From: Caprella mutica
Lineage: Eukaryota > Arthropoda > Malacostraca > Amphipoda > Caprellidae
Assembly (NCBI GenBank): GCA_947561585.1
Contig: CANNZV010000508.1
Span: 124,001-188,000, forward strand
DNA length: 64,000 nucleotides
Direction: 5' to 3'
The first letter of the stretch is position 1. Each line of letters starts with the position of its first letter. The translations under genes were made by a program, and so were the position numbers. Below are positions 50,101 through 61,013 of the stretch, piece after piece. The notes beneath the pieces are model-generated. The model worked only from the letters and a program-made list of their open reading frames with translations. It was not told the DNA's origin and ran no database searches.

Positions 50101-53100
50101 TCGACGCAGTGTTTCCGGATTGCGTTCGCGCTGCGTATTGGGGTGGACATCTGTGAGCCACACGTGTGCCGATGCGGCCTGAGGGTCGATTCAAGGGGAC
50201 TTCACGGTTTATCATGTCACTACAGTGCTGAACGCCATCCGAGACATGCAGCTCTGAATGATGTTATTAAGAGAGCTTTGATTTCGGCTGGTATCCCTTC
50301 AGTGCTTGAGCCTCTGGAGGTTGATAGGGGTGATGGTAAGAGGCGCCTGATGATATCTCAGTCTTCCCCTTTACAGATGTGAGGTGTCTTTATTGGGATA
50401 CAACATGTGAAGGCACTTACGTGGCGTCTCACTTGATTGACTCGGCTTTGTCACCTGGTAGCTCAGCCAAGGAGGCGGAGGGAAGGAAGCGACGCAAATA
50501 TGCGGCTCTTGGCATTCGATATCGGTTTGAACCCGTAGCGTTGGAAACGGCAGGTAGCTATGGTGAAATGACATGCGCATTCCTTGCTGAAATCGACCGT
50601 CACATTACCAACATCACTGATGATGTGTGAGAGACCTTTTGGTTAGAGCAGAGGGTTAGTTTGGCAGTTCAGAGGGGCAATGCTTTCAGTATCCTGACGT
50701 TGGTCAAGGAGAAGTTTGATGACAGCAGTTTGGGTGTAGCTCTGTGACCTGCTATAGGCACCTCACAGTCGGTTGGGGGCCACTACCATTGACGAGGGTC
50801 GAAGCCAACGACGTAGAGCAGAGAAGCATATCTTTTTTTTAATGTTCATTGTCTAAATAAAGATAGTTGTTTTTTAAATCATTTAAAGAAGATCTGCTTC
50901 TTCTGGCAGGGGCCTTAAAAAAATGAGGGAATTGTATTATACACTTATTCAAAGATTCTAAACAATGGCTATTGCATATTTTATCAGTTTAGTATTATTC
51001 TAATGCAGTTGAGCAAGTCTGTAGTTATGCATTGCGTAGTTTCTTTTTTTTTCTTTGGAGATTTAGACCTTGTTCCAGTTGTGTTGTAGTCATTTCTGCA
51101 CTAGCTCACTACGAGCAAAGCTTTCTCACAAGTTTATCCTCCGAAGGTTGACAAATCTGTAACTTTCAGTTCGGTACTCTTTTATAAACTGACCATAACT
51201 CAATATGAAATTTCGGCATAATTCTTTTTTCTTTGAAAGATGTCTATTCATCCAAGTAGTTTCAAAATTTTGTAAAAAATTGCCAAATATATCATCATAT
51301 CATTACAAAAAGATGTACATATTATATATAGTCACTGATAACTTTTTTTTTCATTTTCAAAATTCCTGAACCAATTGTTTCTAATAACTTCATCCGGATA
51401 AAAATATTGATGTTTATTGTAGTTACCATGAAATAATCACCTGAAAAATTGTCTCCATTTTACGAACTATAATAACATCGAGTAATGCCTTCAAATTATT
51501 AAAGCGTTTTTACAATGGAGCCTGCCAGTATTAGAAATAACTAAACTAATGTTACTTAAACATAATCTAACTTTCTAAAGTACAAATACATATGTCCTTC
51601 TACGCTTTGTCTATACTATGGCCTTCTATACTTGTTCTTCTGTACTTAGTTTTTTTCTATTTTGTCGTTCTATATACTTTGTCTTTCTATCCATAGTCCT
51701 TATTATCTTTGTCATTCTATACTTTGTCTTTCTATACTTAGTCTGTCTATTCTTTGTTTTCCTATACCTCGTCTTTCGAATCTCTGCGCACACACCCTCT
51801 GAAACATGCAACCAATCACTAAAATGGCTGCAGAGTTTGTTTATTTTTTAATAGATCAGCTTACAATGTTAGGCTGCTGCGCATGTGTTATTGTTGAAAT
51901 GTAATGTTCTAAATGTCATTAACCCTAATGAGTTTGACGAGTGTTTTTTAAGCAAATCCCTTTTAAATTACTTCATATCTTCCTTGTCATTCCCTTAAAT
52001 TTATCGGCCTTTCTTGACTTTGTCCCTACTTAAATACCAAATATATTTTGTATTTAAAAGTTAAAAAATATTTACGAATCGGCGTAAATCACGTATATTA
52101 GGAAATTTATTGTAATGTGGCGACGTGTGGCAACGTAGCAATACAGTTTGATAGCCTATAAGCAAACTGCAGTCCACTTTTTCATGGATAACACACACAC
52201 ACGCAAGCTGTGATTGGGTCTCAATCCACCCAATAACAGCTCTGTTCTATCTGTTGCCAATGCCTTATATACCTATGTATTTATTTCTCCGTACATTTTT
52301 AATATTTTTACTTGAAATTTGGTACATTTTAGTTTAGTATATATACTATCAACTTGTAAAAAATAATGTACCGTATGTTTATAAATAATACATGTGTTTT
52401 TAAAACACATAGTCGAACCTTCCGATACATTCTTATAATCAAACTTAAGTATGGCACGCAGAGAATACAGATTTACAACAGTAATTAATTATATGAATGA
52501 AATCATGACCCTTACATTCATTATATCCATGTGCTGAATGTGACTGAGGTAAGTGGGTAACTCTGTCATTAAAGTATAGAAACCCCAATTGTATCCAAAG
52601 TGCATGACAGCTGTTGCCCAGAAAGGCATACTAGTTATAATGTGTTTCCATGGGATATCCTGAAATATAATTAAATTCAGTTAATAATTTAGACTAAGTG
52701 TATCTTCTATCTTTCAGATGATGGGTTTACTAACTATTTTTCTTTCTTTCTTAATTAGAGTTATCGGTCGTAATTTCTTGTATTCCCAATCAGAAATTCT
52801 AGGATGTTGAGCCGGCGAATCACGAATTAGTGTGAACCAGATGATAGACCAAATTATTCCAATTATACCAGAAATGTAAAAGAAGGAAGGCCATCCTCCC
52901 AGGAAATCACTGCTGCACATAATTCCAGTCAGTGATAATGCTGCCATAATTCCAAATTGAACGCCTTCCATTGAAAAAAAAAATATATTATTCAGTTTAA
53001 AAATATTTTGGAAAAAATTGTATACTTGATCAAAGAACCAATATAATTTCTGTAAGTTTTATATTTTCTTGTAATATTGGTTTAGTGAATTATATACTAT

Positions 53101-54504
53101 CATTACAATTTCTACTTTTATAAAACATAAATACCTTAGGATTTTTGGTGAAACGTTATTGGTAATAAATGACTCAAATTTTACACACCCGTATAAATCA
53201 TGCCAGAAAACCTTGATCTTTCTTCTGGTAAAGTCCATGAAGCCAAAAGAGCATTAATTGCTGGGAAAGTAACTCCCTGAAATACAAGAGATATCTTTGC
53301 AGCATAATTGATTAGTCATTTATCGTGAATTTTTAAAAGAAATTTGATTAGTTTCATCATCACATCATATAATTACATCACAAAAACCTGCAAATACTCT
53401 GACAACGATGAAAAAATTGATAGAGACTCTAGCAGCAAAAGGAGAAAAAAATGTCAGCGTTGAACATCCTAGAATGCCGAGACCAATCACCAGTCTGCTT
53501 CCATATCGCTCTGCTGCAATGCCACCAACTAAGTTGGTGAGAGTATAACCCCAATAATAGGAACTCAGCACCAAACCTTGTTCTGATGCATCCCAGTCAA
53601 ACTCTCCTTCTTTCTTAGATTGAATCTTCTAAAATAAAATATTAAAATTTCAATACTATTTTTTAATGACAAATTATACATTTAGTTCGAATAAGTGATG
53701 GAATTGGGTTCCATCAGAAATTAATTTCCTCCAAAATTTACACATAGACTGTAAAATCACTCATCTTGATTCGAACAAAGCTCAACCCTAGCAGATAAAC
53801 AGCTTCACAAGCTGGTCTACAGAATCTACATACAGGCAAATGCTTACCTCCATAAATTCTTTCTGAAAAGAACCCTCATTGTTAGAACAGGAAAAATTAT
53901 TGTTGTAAGATGCGACATCGACGAGAGTATTATTCTTTCTCACCATGGCTACTATGGCGATTGAGATGTTCATTTTATTGGCGAACACTATGGCGGAGCC
54001 GATGAACCCCAAAAGAGTTAAAGTATATTGGCATAACCATCCAACTGCATGAAAAAAATAGAGAGCTCCATTATAGTATCAAAAACCAAATTCTTACTAA
54101 AATATAATCGTACTTAATAACCTGATGCTCAGTAATTCAAAATAAAACAATTTGCAATGAGAATTTTTATTTATATAACTCATATATTTTAATCATTATG
54201 TCTCTATTGTAGTCTCAAGAATAGTAAGATACATTATTCAAAGATTGCCTGAAGATGAACCTTCAACGAATTAAGTAGGTTTTTCGATCGGAAAATGTTT
54301 GAAGTCTCCCGGTCCTCTCTTACAATATTTATTACCAAAGTTAATTACAATTATAGTCAAGCAATTTTACATTTATTAATGTGTTTTTTTATAACATTAA
54401 TAAAATATAAAAATAAGTACTCAATATATAAAATTAAACTCACCTCCAGTAGTATTTTCTTCCGTTGGCAAAATGGATGATTGTTCGACAGATGTTGAAC
54501 TCAT
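44171..54504 (-). CDS. SLC17-type (sialin / phosphate cotransporter-like) MFS transporter, copy B, complete (513 aa)
   Basis: Eleven exons on the minus strand: 54444-54504, 53848-54044, 53377-53628, 53189-53276, 52735-52964, 52516-52659, 47303-47435, 47097-47211, 44833-44959, 44434-44554 and 44171-44244. All introns have GT/AG ends and the sum, 1542 nt, is one open frame from [10 protein letters not shown] to a TGA stop. Family signatures in order: a lumenal/extracellular loop after helix 1 with NxT/NxS sites, [79 protein letters not shown] and [19 protein letters not shown]. This is the SLC17 anion transporter family, which moves sialic acid, glutamate, urate or phosphate with H+ or Na+; the substrate cannot be told here. 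The usual helix-4 GEGVTFP reads CDGVTFP. The last exon adds an acidic tail ([14 protein letters not shown]). The intron between exons 6 and 7 (5.1 kb) and that between exons 8 and 9 hold transposons. Confidence 0.9.
45700..46656. mobile_element. 15-bp-array element E7 (GGTCTC family)
   Basis: Left end AGTGGCCGG then AAATTTCGGTCTCGG; right end inwards GGTTCTTGA then AAAATTTG. Units have 15-bp period. Flanks GGTGATAAT (45691-45699) and TGTGAAAAT (46657-46665) match 7 of 9. Lies in intron 8 of transporter copy B. Confidence 0.7.
48461..49361. other. core of the intron element, no gene seen
   Basis: Sequence between the left arm and the inner array element; nothing recognisable. Confidence 0.4.
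49362..51785. mobile_element. array-ended element (TATAGAAAGACAAAG units) carrying a retroelement fragment
   Basis: Right arm 51610-51785 is made of about a dozen 15-bp units of the type CTATACTTTGTCTTT; the left arm 49362-49480 has inverted, more degenerate units (AGAAAGACAAAATATAG). Left end reads GGTACTAGC, similar to the other array elements. No target duplication found, so borders are approximate. Confidence 0.5.
49692..50746 (+). pseudogene. C-terminal fragment of a retroelement polyprotein, frameshifted
   Basis: Three frames in order: [20 protein letters not shown] to [18 protein letters not shown] (49692-50110), [20 protein letters not shown] and [20 protein letters not shown] (about 50110-50340), and PDDISVFPF with [32 protein letters not shown] (about 50345-50630), then [19 protein letters not shown] after a stop. 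This resembles the region after the reverse transcriptase in a widespread invertebrate retroelement protein, with a PD...D-type nuclease-like motif; the exact clade is uncertain. At least two frameshifts and one stop make it non-functional. AATAAA follows at about 50856. Confidence 0.7.
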
Positions 54505-55050
54505 GGTATATACAATAAGTATGTATATAATAAAACTATTAAAAATTGAATCAGTGGTACCTACAGAGTAAAGGGCGTCCTAAAAGATGGTCAATGGAAA
54601 TATGAACACACAGAAAAAGAACCCCGCAAGGAAATTTACCCCTAATGATAATCCTCACGAGTAAAGTCTGTAAGCAAAAAAAAAAGGAAAAACACAATAA
54701 AGGTGAGACTGAATTTGTATAATTAACCACTTGCCATGATGTCATTACGTAGAACATCTATAAAAAGAATTCATGCATAGTGAACTATCCTGAATAATAG
54801 GTTCATGAATAGTGAAGTAGCCACTGTTGTGAACGTCTGACATCTATATAGTAAATTAGTTGCAGTTAATTATAGAGGAGTTCTACTTGAACAACTCCTC
54901 TTTACTGAAGTCCTGAATGGTTGAACCTCCCGATTTTCAGAGTGCTGAGAAATAAATTACCCTATATAATGTAATAAATAAAAAATGATATTTTGTGCAG
55001 TCTACGGTAGATAATAGGGTCATTTATTTTTAATTTCTTAAATCTTCTAT
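54505..55050. other. 5' flank of transporter copy B
   Basis: Presumed promoter region; no TATA/initiator pair that I trust. The stretch 54880-54945 (TTGAACAACTCC, GAATGGTTGAACCTCC) may be one end of a pogo-like miniature element. Confidence 0.35.
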
Positions 55051-55056
55051 TTGTGT

Positions 55057-55185
55057 AAACTCTGGTATCCGACAGTTTGCCGAAACCAACTTCACTTAAA
55101 ACTAATTTGCAGAACCCTAATTCGTCGAATCTGTTTCTCCGAATACGAATTTGCCGAAACCCAAATCGGCCGAAAATGGAATATA
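55057..55185. repeat. isolated 15-bp array (TTTGCCGAAACC type)
   Basis: Begins GGTATCCGA then CAGTTTGCCGAAACC and runs through eight 15-bp units such as GCAGAACCCTAATTC and CCGAATACGAATTTG. The start fits the array-element end pattern; no inverted partner arm was found nearby. Confidence 0.6.
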
Positions 55186-55308
55186 AGAAAGCTATTTCTA
55201 ACACAATTATTAAAAATGTGAAGTATTATTATCATATTTGAATATAAAATTTCAATATATATTATTCTAAATAGCAATGTAAAATATCGCTAAGTTCTTA
55301 GCTTCACC

Positions 55309-55990
55309 TGTTAGTTTTTGCTAGCATAATGCCATATTTGGGATCGGTAATCTTCCTAATTGAGCAAGTCTATTTAAGTATGTACTTTTTATTATGAAGT
55401 CTATAGAGTTTTAACATTATAGAATATCATTTTATAATTGTTTAATTGTTTGTTAATAATAGAAAACTAGATCGTAAACTTTACTTAATGTCAATAAATG
55501 TCATGCGATTATAACATGGTAAACGCATTTAGGATTATAAGAGCTAATTGTGTATCGAGTATGCCTTAATCTGGTCCTCTAAGTCTAAAACATGCGCATA
55601 TAAATCATTGTAACTAGGCTCACACAGAGTTTGTCAAGCGTACGTTTTGTGTCCACGCCCTGGTAAACTCTGATTCTATGTCTTTGAAGAGGTATATATA
55701 ATATATAAGACGTGTGTATAATAACAATGACGTTCACTCGACGGCTTGCAGACTTCAGATAAAGTTCACTCTTGTATTTGCTCTTGTGTAGATAGTCTCG
55801 CCTTGCACTGGTACTATCGTTCATTTTGTCTATATGGTACTGTTTTATTGTAATCAGTCGTTGTAGATTGTCGATCCAGTTTTGTATCGCATTTAGTGTC
55901 GTTTCATTACCATGTTCTTGCCAAAAGCTAGTAACCTATAGACCCATTAGACTGTAGAACCACAGATTAATTAAATCCAGATATCAAAGT
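55309..55990 (+). repeat. LTR-like dispersed repeat, copy 2
   Basis: Direct-strand counterpart of 31750-32838, sharing AATCTTCCTAATTGAGCAAG, GTAAACTCTGATTCTATG and CGACGGCTTGCAGACTTCAG. TATATATAA at about 55692 could be its promoter. It is followed at about 56037 by TTTGGCATCTTCGACGGGAA, which could be a leader or primer binding region. Likely a 5' LTR of a decayed gypsy-type element. Confidence 0.5.
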
Positions 55991-56219
55991 ACTCTTAAAG
56001 ACTTAGTCCTGTGTGATTAGGAATGGATCCTTTAACATTTGGCATCTTCGACGGGAACTGGTCAATCCTGTCAAGGTCAAAGTCAAAATAGGTTTATAAG
56101 TATTAGCGAGTGGCAGAAGGATTCAGAAGTTCTAAATTGAATCGAGAAAGAGTGGACCCTTCTATTACGAGAGGTTCGGGACTGCAGAATCTGTCAATTA
56201 GTCAAGAAGAAATGGTGAC

Positions 56220-56420
56220 ATGAATTCCAAAAGTTCCTCTGATGAAAACTCTACTGATGGTTCTGATCTAGAGACTCATAATAAAGTAGAACAGGATTCC
56301 CTGATAATATGTGTTTCAGACAGTGACGTTGAAGTTGTCTTTCCAGCTAGTAAAAGCAAAGAGGAAAGCAAGAAAGAAAATGAAGAAACTACAAATAAAC
56401 GGATGAACCCAACAGGCTAG
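56220..56420 (+). pseudogene. short acidic/basic open frame after the LTR-like repeat (possible gag start)
   Basis: 66 codons, Ser/Glu/Lys-rich (KSKEESKKENEETTNK), starting 230 bp after the repeat and ending at a stop before any domain. Position suggests the beginning of a gag frame, but nothing in the sequence identifies it. Could be chance. Confidence 0.25.
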
Positions 56421-57850
56421 GAAGGTCACCGTCTGATGTCAGAAAATCACAATCTAAGGGATATAGGTCAACTCTCAATGTAAGTCAGGAATTTCATTTA
56501 TACTTGTGTTTTTGGTGAATCTGTGATTATAAACTAAGATAAATCTATGTTGATTAAATTATTAGTTATGAGTTGAGGTGTTTAATTTTGATGAATACAA
56601 TGATGATTTTAATAATAAGCTAAAAGAAAACTAATATATATAAGAGGTAATTAACAATAGGAGAAATAGGAATGAACGTAACCATTCTGCTAAGTAACTA
56701 GGACATTTGAAGAAATGTGAAGGTTCAAATACAAAGGAACCAAATGTGATTAAAGGTTGCTGAGAGTCTGTATAGACAGCTCGGCGATTCAAGAATGAAT
56801 GAGTTTGAAAGAGAACTCTTTAGATGATTTAAATGATAATTGTATTAAGAAAAGCTCTTGTTGGGTTTAAATGATAAAAAACACTTAGTGAGTTAACGAG
56901 TTAATTAATAAAGAGTTATTGATGAACTAATGTTGATAATGACAAATAAGTAATTTTATCAAAAGTTTAATTAATGATAATAAAACGAGTTGGAGAATGT
57001 CCATTAAGGTAGTGTATAACAGGGGTACTATAATAAATATTCAAAGATGAACTCAATTTCTAATGTTTCACGTTCAATGAGATGTAATATAATACCAGAA
57101 ATTATACATAAATAGGGTGAGATTATAATGAATATATCTAATTGCTTAAACAAATATGTTAATGTAATTCCTGTAACTTTTATTTCATATTGATATATTA
57201 TTTTGATGCTAATAGATAGTTTTTTTGTTCTTTAGATTTTGTGCATCTTTGATATTCATTGATATTAATGTTTAAGATATTGGATTGCTAAAGACAATAT
57301 TATTTTTATAATAGTGTATTTGGAGCTAAATGTTTGGTATCATTTGGAAAGAAAGTTGAGTTAAGCTTATAAAGACTGAAAAGAAAATGTGTAATTTCCT
57401 TGAGGAAACACTATTAGAGTGATTCTGAATTTATGTGAGTTTCTGATAGCAATAAAATTATTATTATACTTTACGAGTAATTTTATGTTGAAAAAAAATA
57501 GCTTGGCCATAGAACGGTGTTTCCTGAAGTGATCCATTGTGAACCTATGAACCAGAGGTAGATTCACAGCGTATTCCACAAGGTTCGTGTCATTTTCGAC
57601 TATTTACAGTAGTTATTCAGTTTCATTTTATTATCAAAGTGGCGTTTCAGTGTAGGTCGTTGATTTATTCACCTCTGCACTAGACCATATATGTATCAAT
57701 AATTTATATTCACTTTCTGAAGTATAGACACAATACGTTAAAAATATGCAAGTCCAATTAACTTCAGAAATTATCTATTTATGTCCTGAGAATTTAGAAA
57801 TCTAGGAAACACTATTGAAATACATTAAGGTAAATTATATAACGAATGAG
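56421..57850. other. intergenic, nothing recognised
   Basis: AT-rich, no supported feature. Confidence 0.4.
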
Positions 57851-57859
57851 AACAGTGTA

Positions 57860-58080
57860 TACGGAAACCATTTGCCTTCCTTGCGTACACCACCAGCAAG
57901 GCTATTGCAACTAATATTTTCATCATATATTTGGGTTTACTACATTCAATTTTGTGTAATTTAACCAAACTTATTTTAAACAGCTGGTCCCACAGCTGTG
58001 CTTACTTTAGCATAATAGACTATAATTAATAATAAGATTATTCGGGAAGAATATTTGCATAATTTCTGTTCGTTCAAATC
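57860..58080. repeat. weak third copy of the dispersed duplicated segment
   Basis: Shares GCTATTGCAACTAAT and CCCACAGCTGTG with the copies near 36.4 and 39.3-39.4 kb. Confidence 0.35.
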
Positions 58081-58273
58081 AGCTATACCACATGTATCTT
58101 AAATTCATGTAAATAACTGAATTATTTCGTTTTTAAATGAAGCAGGGGTAAAAAAAGCGGATAAGAAGAAAAAAATTGCTATAGCTTTAACAAGAACCAC
58201 TGTATCTTCGTTTGGTCCTATTTGGCAATTGCATATTTTCATCCCCTATAACAACATTTTTCATTTGCTTTTA

Positions 58274-58529
58274 CAGTTAATCTCCTGAGTTATGAAGTTC
58301 TGAGTTATGAAGCACTCGAAAAATGAAGGACCTGAATTATGAAATGCACCTGAGTTATGAAATTTTTCCTAAGTCTATATTATATAAAATAATATAGTGC
58401 GTAAATTATCTCTCAAATATCCATAGTTTTCTAAAATTTTAATCTCAGAAGACTATTCTAGTGTACCTGAATTATGAAGTCGATTCTAGTTATGAAGGAA
58501 CCAATACTTCATAACTCGGGAGTTCACCG
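58274..58529. mobile_element. pogo/Tigger-like miniature element with 15-bp subrepeats
   Basis: Ends CAGTTAATCTCCTGAG and inverted CGGTGAACTCCCGAG next to TA (58272-58273, 58530-58531). Inside each end, units like CTGAGTTATGAAGTT repeat at 15 bp. 256 bp, no transposase. Confidence 0.75.
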
Positions 58530-58683
58530 TATATTCCTAGTAGTTTTTCTACAGGTTGGTCCACTTGTCATAAGTAGAGGGTGGTGAAATTGAAGTGTAA
58601 TTTTATGCTTCCATTTGATCCAAAAACGGCAAATGATAGATAGACTGTAATAGATTTTGTCATTGGAAACTTAAATTTCAAAA

Positions 58684-58796
58684 TAAAATGTAAAAGAAGA
58701 GTAATAATGAAAACTGTAATTTCTTTTTCAAGCTTTGTCAAGAAAGCTGGAAAAAGAAATGACAGTTTTTATTATTACTCTTGTTTTACATTTTAT
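58684..58796. repeat. 113-bp near-perfect hairpin
   Basis: Arms of about 52 bp (TAAAATGTAAAAGAAGAGTA and GAAATTTC-like inner part) pair with only a few mismatches around a 6-base centre at AGCTTTGTCAAGAAAGCT. Either a tiny foldback element or a small-RNA hairpin; no expression evidence. Confidence 0.8.
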
Positions 58797-58913
58797 AAAC
58801 TGTAATACATTATTAGGAAAGAAAATTTATTATTCTTATTATTTGTAATATTTCCACTTAAATAACTGAGGCGACAAAAATTATGTTTTGTCTAATACAA
58901 TACTATTTTTCCT

Positions 58914-58990
58914 GTACAGTTTCAAAAATATCTCGGTCTAATACAAGGTTTGTCTAGTACGAGTTTGTCCATCAAGAGGTTTTGCTGTAC
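58914..58990. repeat. pogo-like end with 15-bp units
   Basis: Reading inwards from 58990 the sequence starts CAGCAAAACCTCTTGATGG after TA and continues with 15-bp units (GTCTAGTACGAGTTT). A second TACAGTTTC end faces it at 58914. Possibly a remnant of one miniature element. Confidence 0.45.
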
Positions 58991-59352
58991 TTCTCTTCTT
59001 TCATAATTGACCATTTATAAATAAGTTACTTAACATTCAATAATTTATTGCGATCTTTATTTCTATGCAAATATTGGCGTTTACTATTTAAATAATAAAT
59101 AAAACTGGTGAAACATATTAGCATATACTATTTATATGATAAATTTATAATAACAAAAAAATAACATAATTCAGGCAGCTAGAACTGATTACCGCAACAG
59201 TCAGAAACAATCTTGCAGCTGATATGATATATTAATTAGCTATTGATTGGTTCATTCGCAAGCTAATTGAATATACCTTACTTTCAGTTAAGGTGTTTTC
59301 ATCGTAACTATTGAAAACATTATGATAATGCAGGTGGGATAGATTGAAAATC

Positions 59353-60430
59353 CGTACACGGACATTTCGCCCAACGGAAATTTCGTCCACGGACACTTCG
59401 TCCACGAAATGCTTTATCTTGTATTATAATTATAATGTGTACATATTGTTTATAGTATATTATTTATATATATTCTGCAATATAAAAGTAGAAAATACTC
59501 TTTTTTTGATTGTAATTATAAATTTATGGTCTTTGTCTTAATTCTTATCGCAATCTTTTTCTCCTGCTCTTGCTGACCGGCAACAGGAAAATAATAAAAC
59601 TGAATACTATAATTAATAATATGCAGGCAGTCCTCGATTTTATTGTGCCCCGATCTTATAAAATCTGTAATAGTAGCGAGACATATCTCGAACTTATTAT
59701 AGTACCTACTTAAATATTGAGAACGGAGACTTTCTTTATATATTCACAATAACTACAATTATTTGCGGTGTATTTTCACAATAACTACCATAAACATCAA
59801 TATTTGCACTCAGATTAGCTTATTAGAAGCAATATTGCTTCAGAAATTAGTTTTTATGATAAAAAAATTTCAACAGAGACTACGTAATATATATACATGT
59901 ATACTACTAAACAAGTGCTTGATATTTAAATATGATATTAAAGAATTAGCTAGATATTGGTACATTTTAGTGTTACGTTTAATTATATGAACGTCAAAAC
60001 ATCCTTGTTATCGGATTGTTCAATATTTTCAGTCTCATAATGAAACCATATAAAATAATTAGTATTTTTCTCTATTATAATTATTTTATTCTCTTTCTTA
60101 CGTTTCAAGATTTAGTCTTATTACTACCCAGTTATTTCATATTTTGGATACTCATAACTAATTAATTAATGCAAAATATTATAGATGGTAAATAACTTAA
60201 TGATACAATCAACCCGTTTAGCATATCTAATTTTATAACTGTAATCGATAGATAAAAATTATTTATGTGTTCATATGAAATGGTTCGGCTTAAATCATTA
60301 AAATAATAGTATATATTTACGCCTGGATACTAATGTAATAATGAAAAATAGTATGAAATATATCCCATACACACATTAAAATAGAAAGTAAAGCAATTCG
60401 TGGACGAATTGTCCGTGGACGAATTGTCCG
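59353..60430. mobile_element. 15-bp-array element E8
   Basis: Left end CGTACACGG then ACATTTCG with units like GGAAATTTCGTCCAC; right arm, inverted, CGGACAATTCGTCCACGG. Exact 9-bp duplication TTGAAAATC at 59344-59352 and 60431-60439. The right end lacks the first six bases found on other members. 1078 bp, no coding sequence. Confidence 0.88.
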
Positions 60431-60879
60431 TTGAAAATCATATTATGACAAATAATATATTTTAATTATTTACCATAAAATGTTTTTTGCATGATAATAA
60501 TGTTTGTAAACAACTCAATGAAAACAACCGATACAATTGTCAAATGTTACTCCTCAATTAGTTTTTATACTAGTTGAAATAATTACGAGACTCATTATTA
60601 ATTTATTTGCCTTGTCATATGTGCGAGTTGTAATAAGAGTGGTGTATGCCTGTACATACGATTTTACCATTAAATTTTTTTGTAGCCGGAATGTGAATTT
60701 GAAAGCAAGCATTCATCGTTACTTATTTGAATGTAAAAAGATATTTAATTTTCTTGTTAGCTGTTTTTATCCTCATAACTTAATATTTTTAAACTTAATC
60801 GAAAGTAAGGTATTACATATTTCATTATATGTTATATAATTTTAAATGAATGCTATACGTGTTTAAACGGAAAATATGA

Positions 60880-61013
60880 CTGGGAATCAATTGACCTGGA
60901 ATCGAATGGTACGGGGATCGAATGACCGGATATCGAATGACAGGGAATCAAATGACCGGGAATTAAATACCCAGGGAGATTTGACCGGGGATCAATTGAC
61001 CTAGACACCTTTG
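60880..61013. repeat. isolated 15-bp array (GGGAATCAAATGACC type)
   Basis: Nine units. The right border reads inwards GGTGTCTAG then GTCAATTG, fitting the end pattern of the array elements. No inverted partner arm in the window. Confidence 0.6.

Larger units (their letters stand above)
47955..52428. mobile_element. 4.5-kb element with about 500-bp inverted arms in a transporter intron
   Basis: 47955-48460 is repeated inverted at 51926-52428, e.g. TATCGGAAGG at both outer ends, AAAACACATGTATTA, AACAGAGCTGTGAT-like blocks and GATTTACGCCGAT. Arms are clearly diverged, so the element is not new. The 3.5-kb core holds a second array-type inverted repeat (49362-51785) and a retroelement fragment. 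It makes up most of intron 6 of copy B; an RNA of the intron could fold on itself over about 500 bp. Confidence 0.75.

Noticed and set aside
49966..50215. minus-strand frames over the retroelement fragment
   Set aside because: The plus strand has the recognisable protein sequence; these are shadows.
60537..60839. 100-codon plus-strand frame
   Set aside because: AT-rich, no domain, no paralogue; most likely chance.
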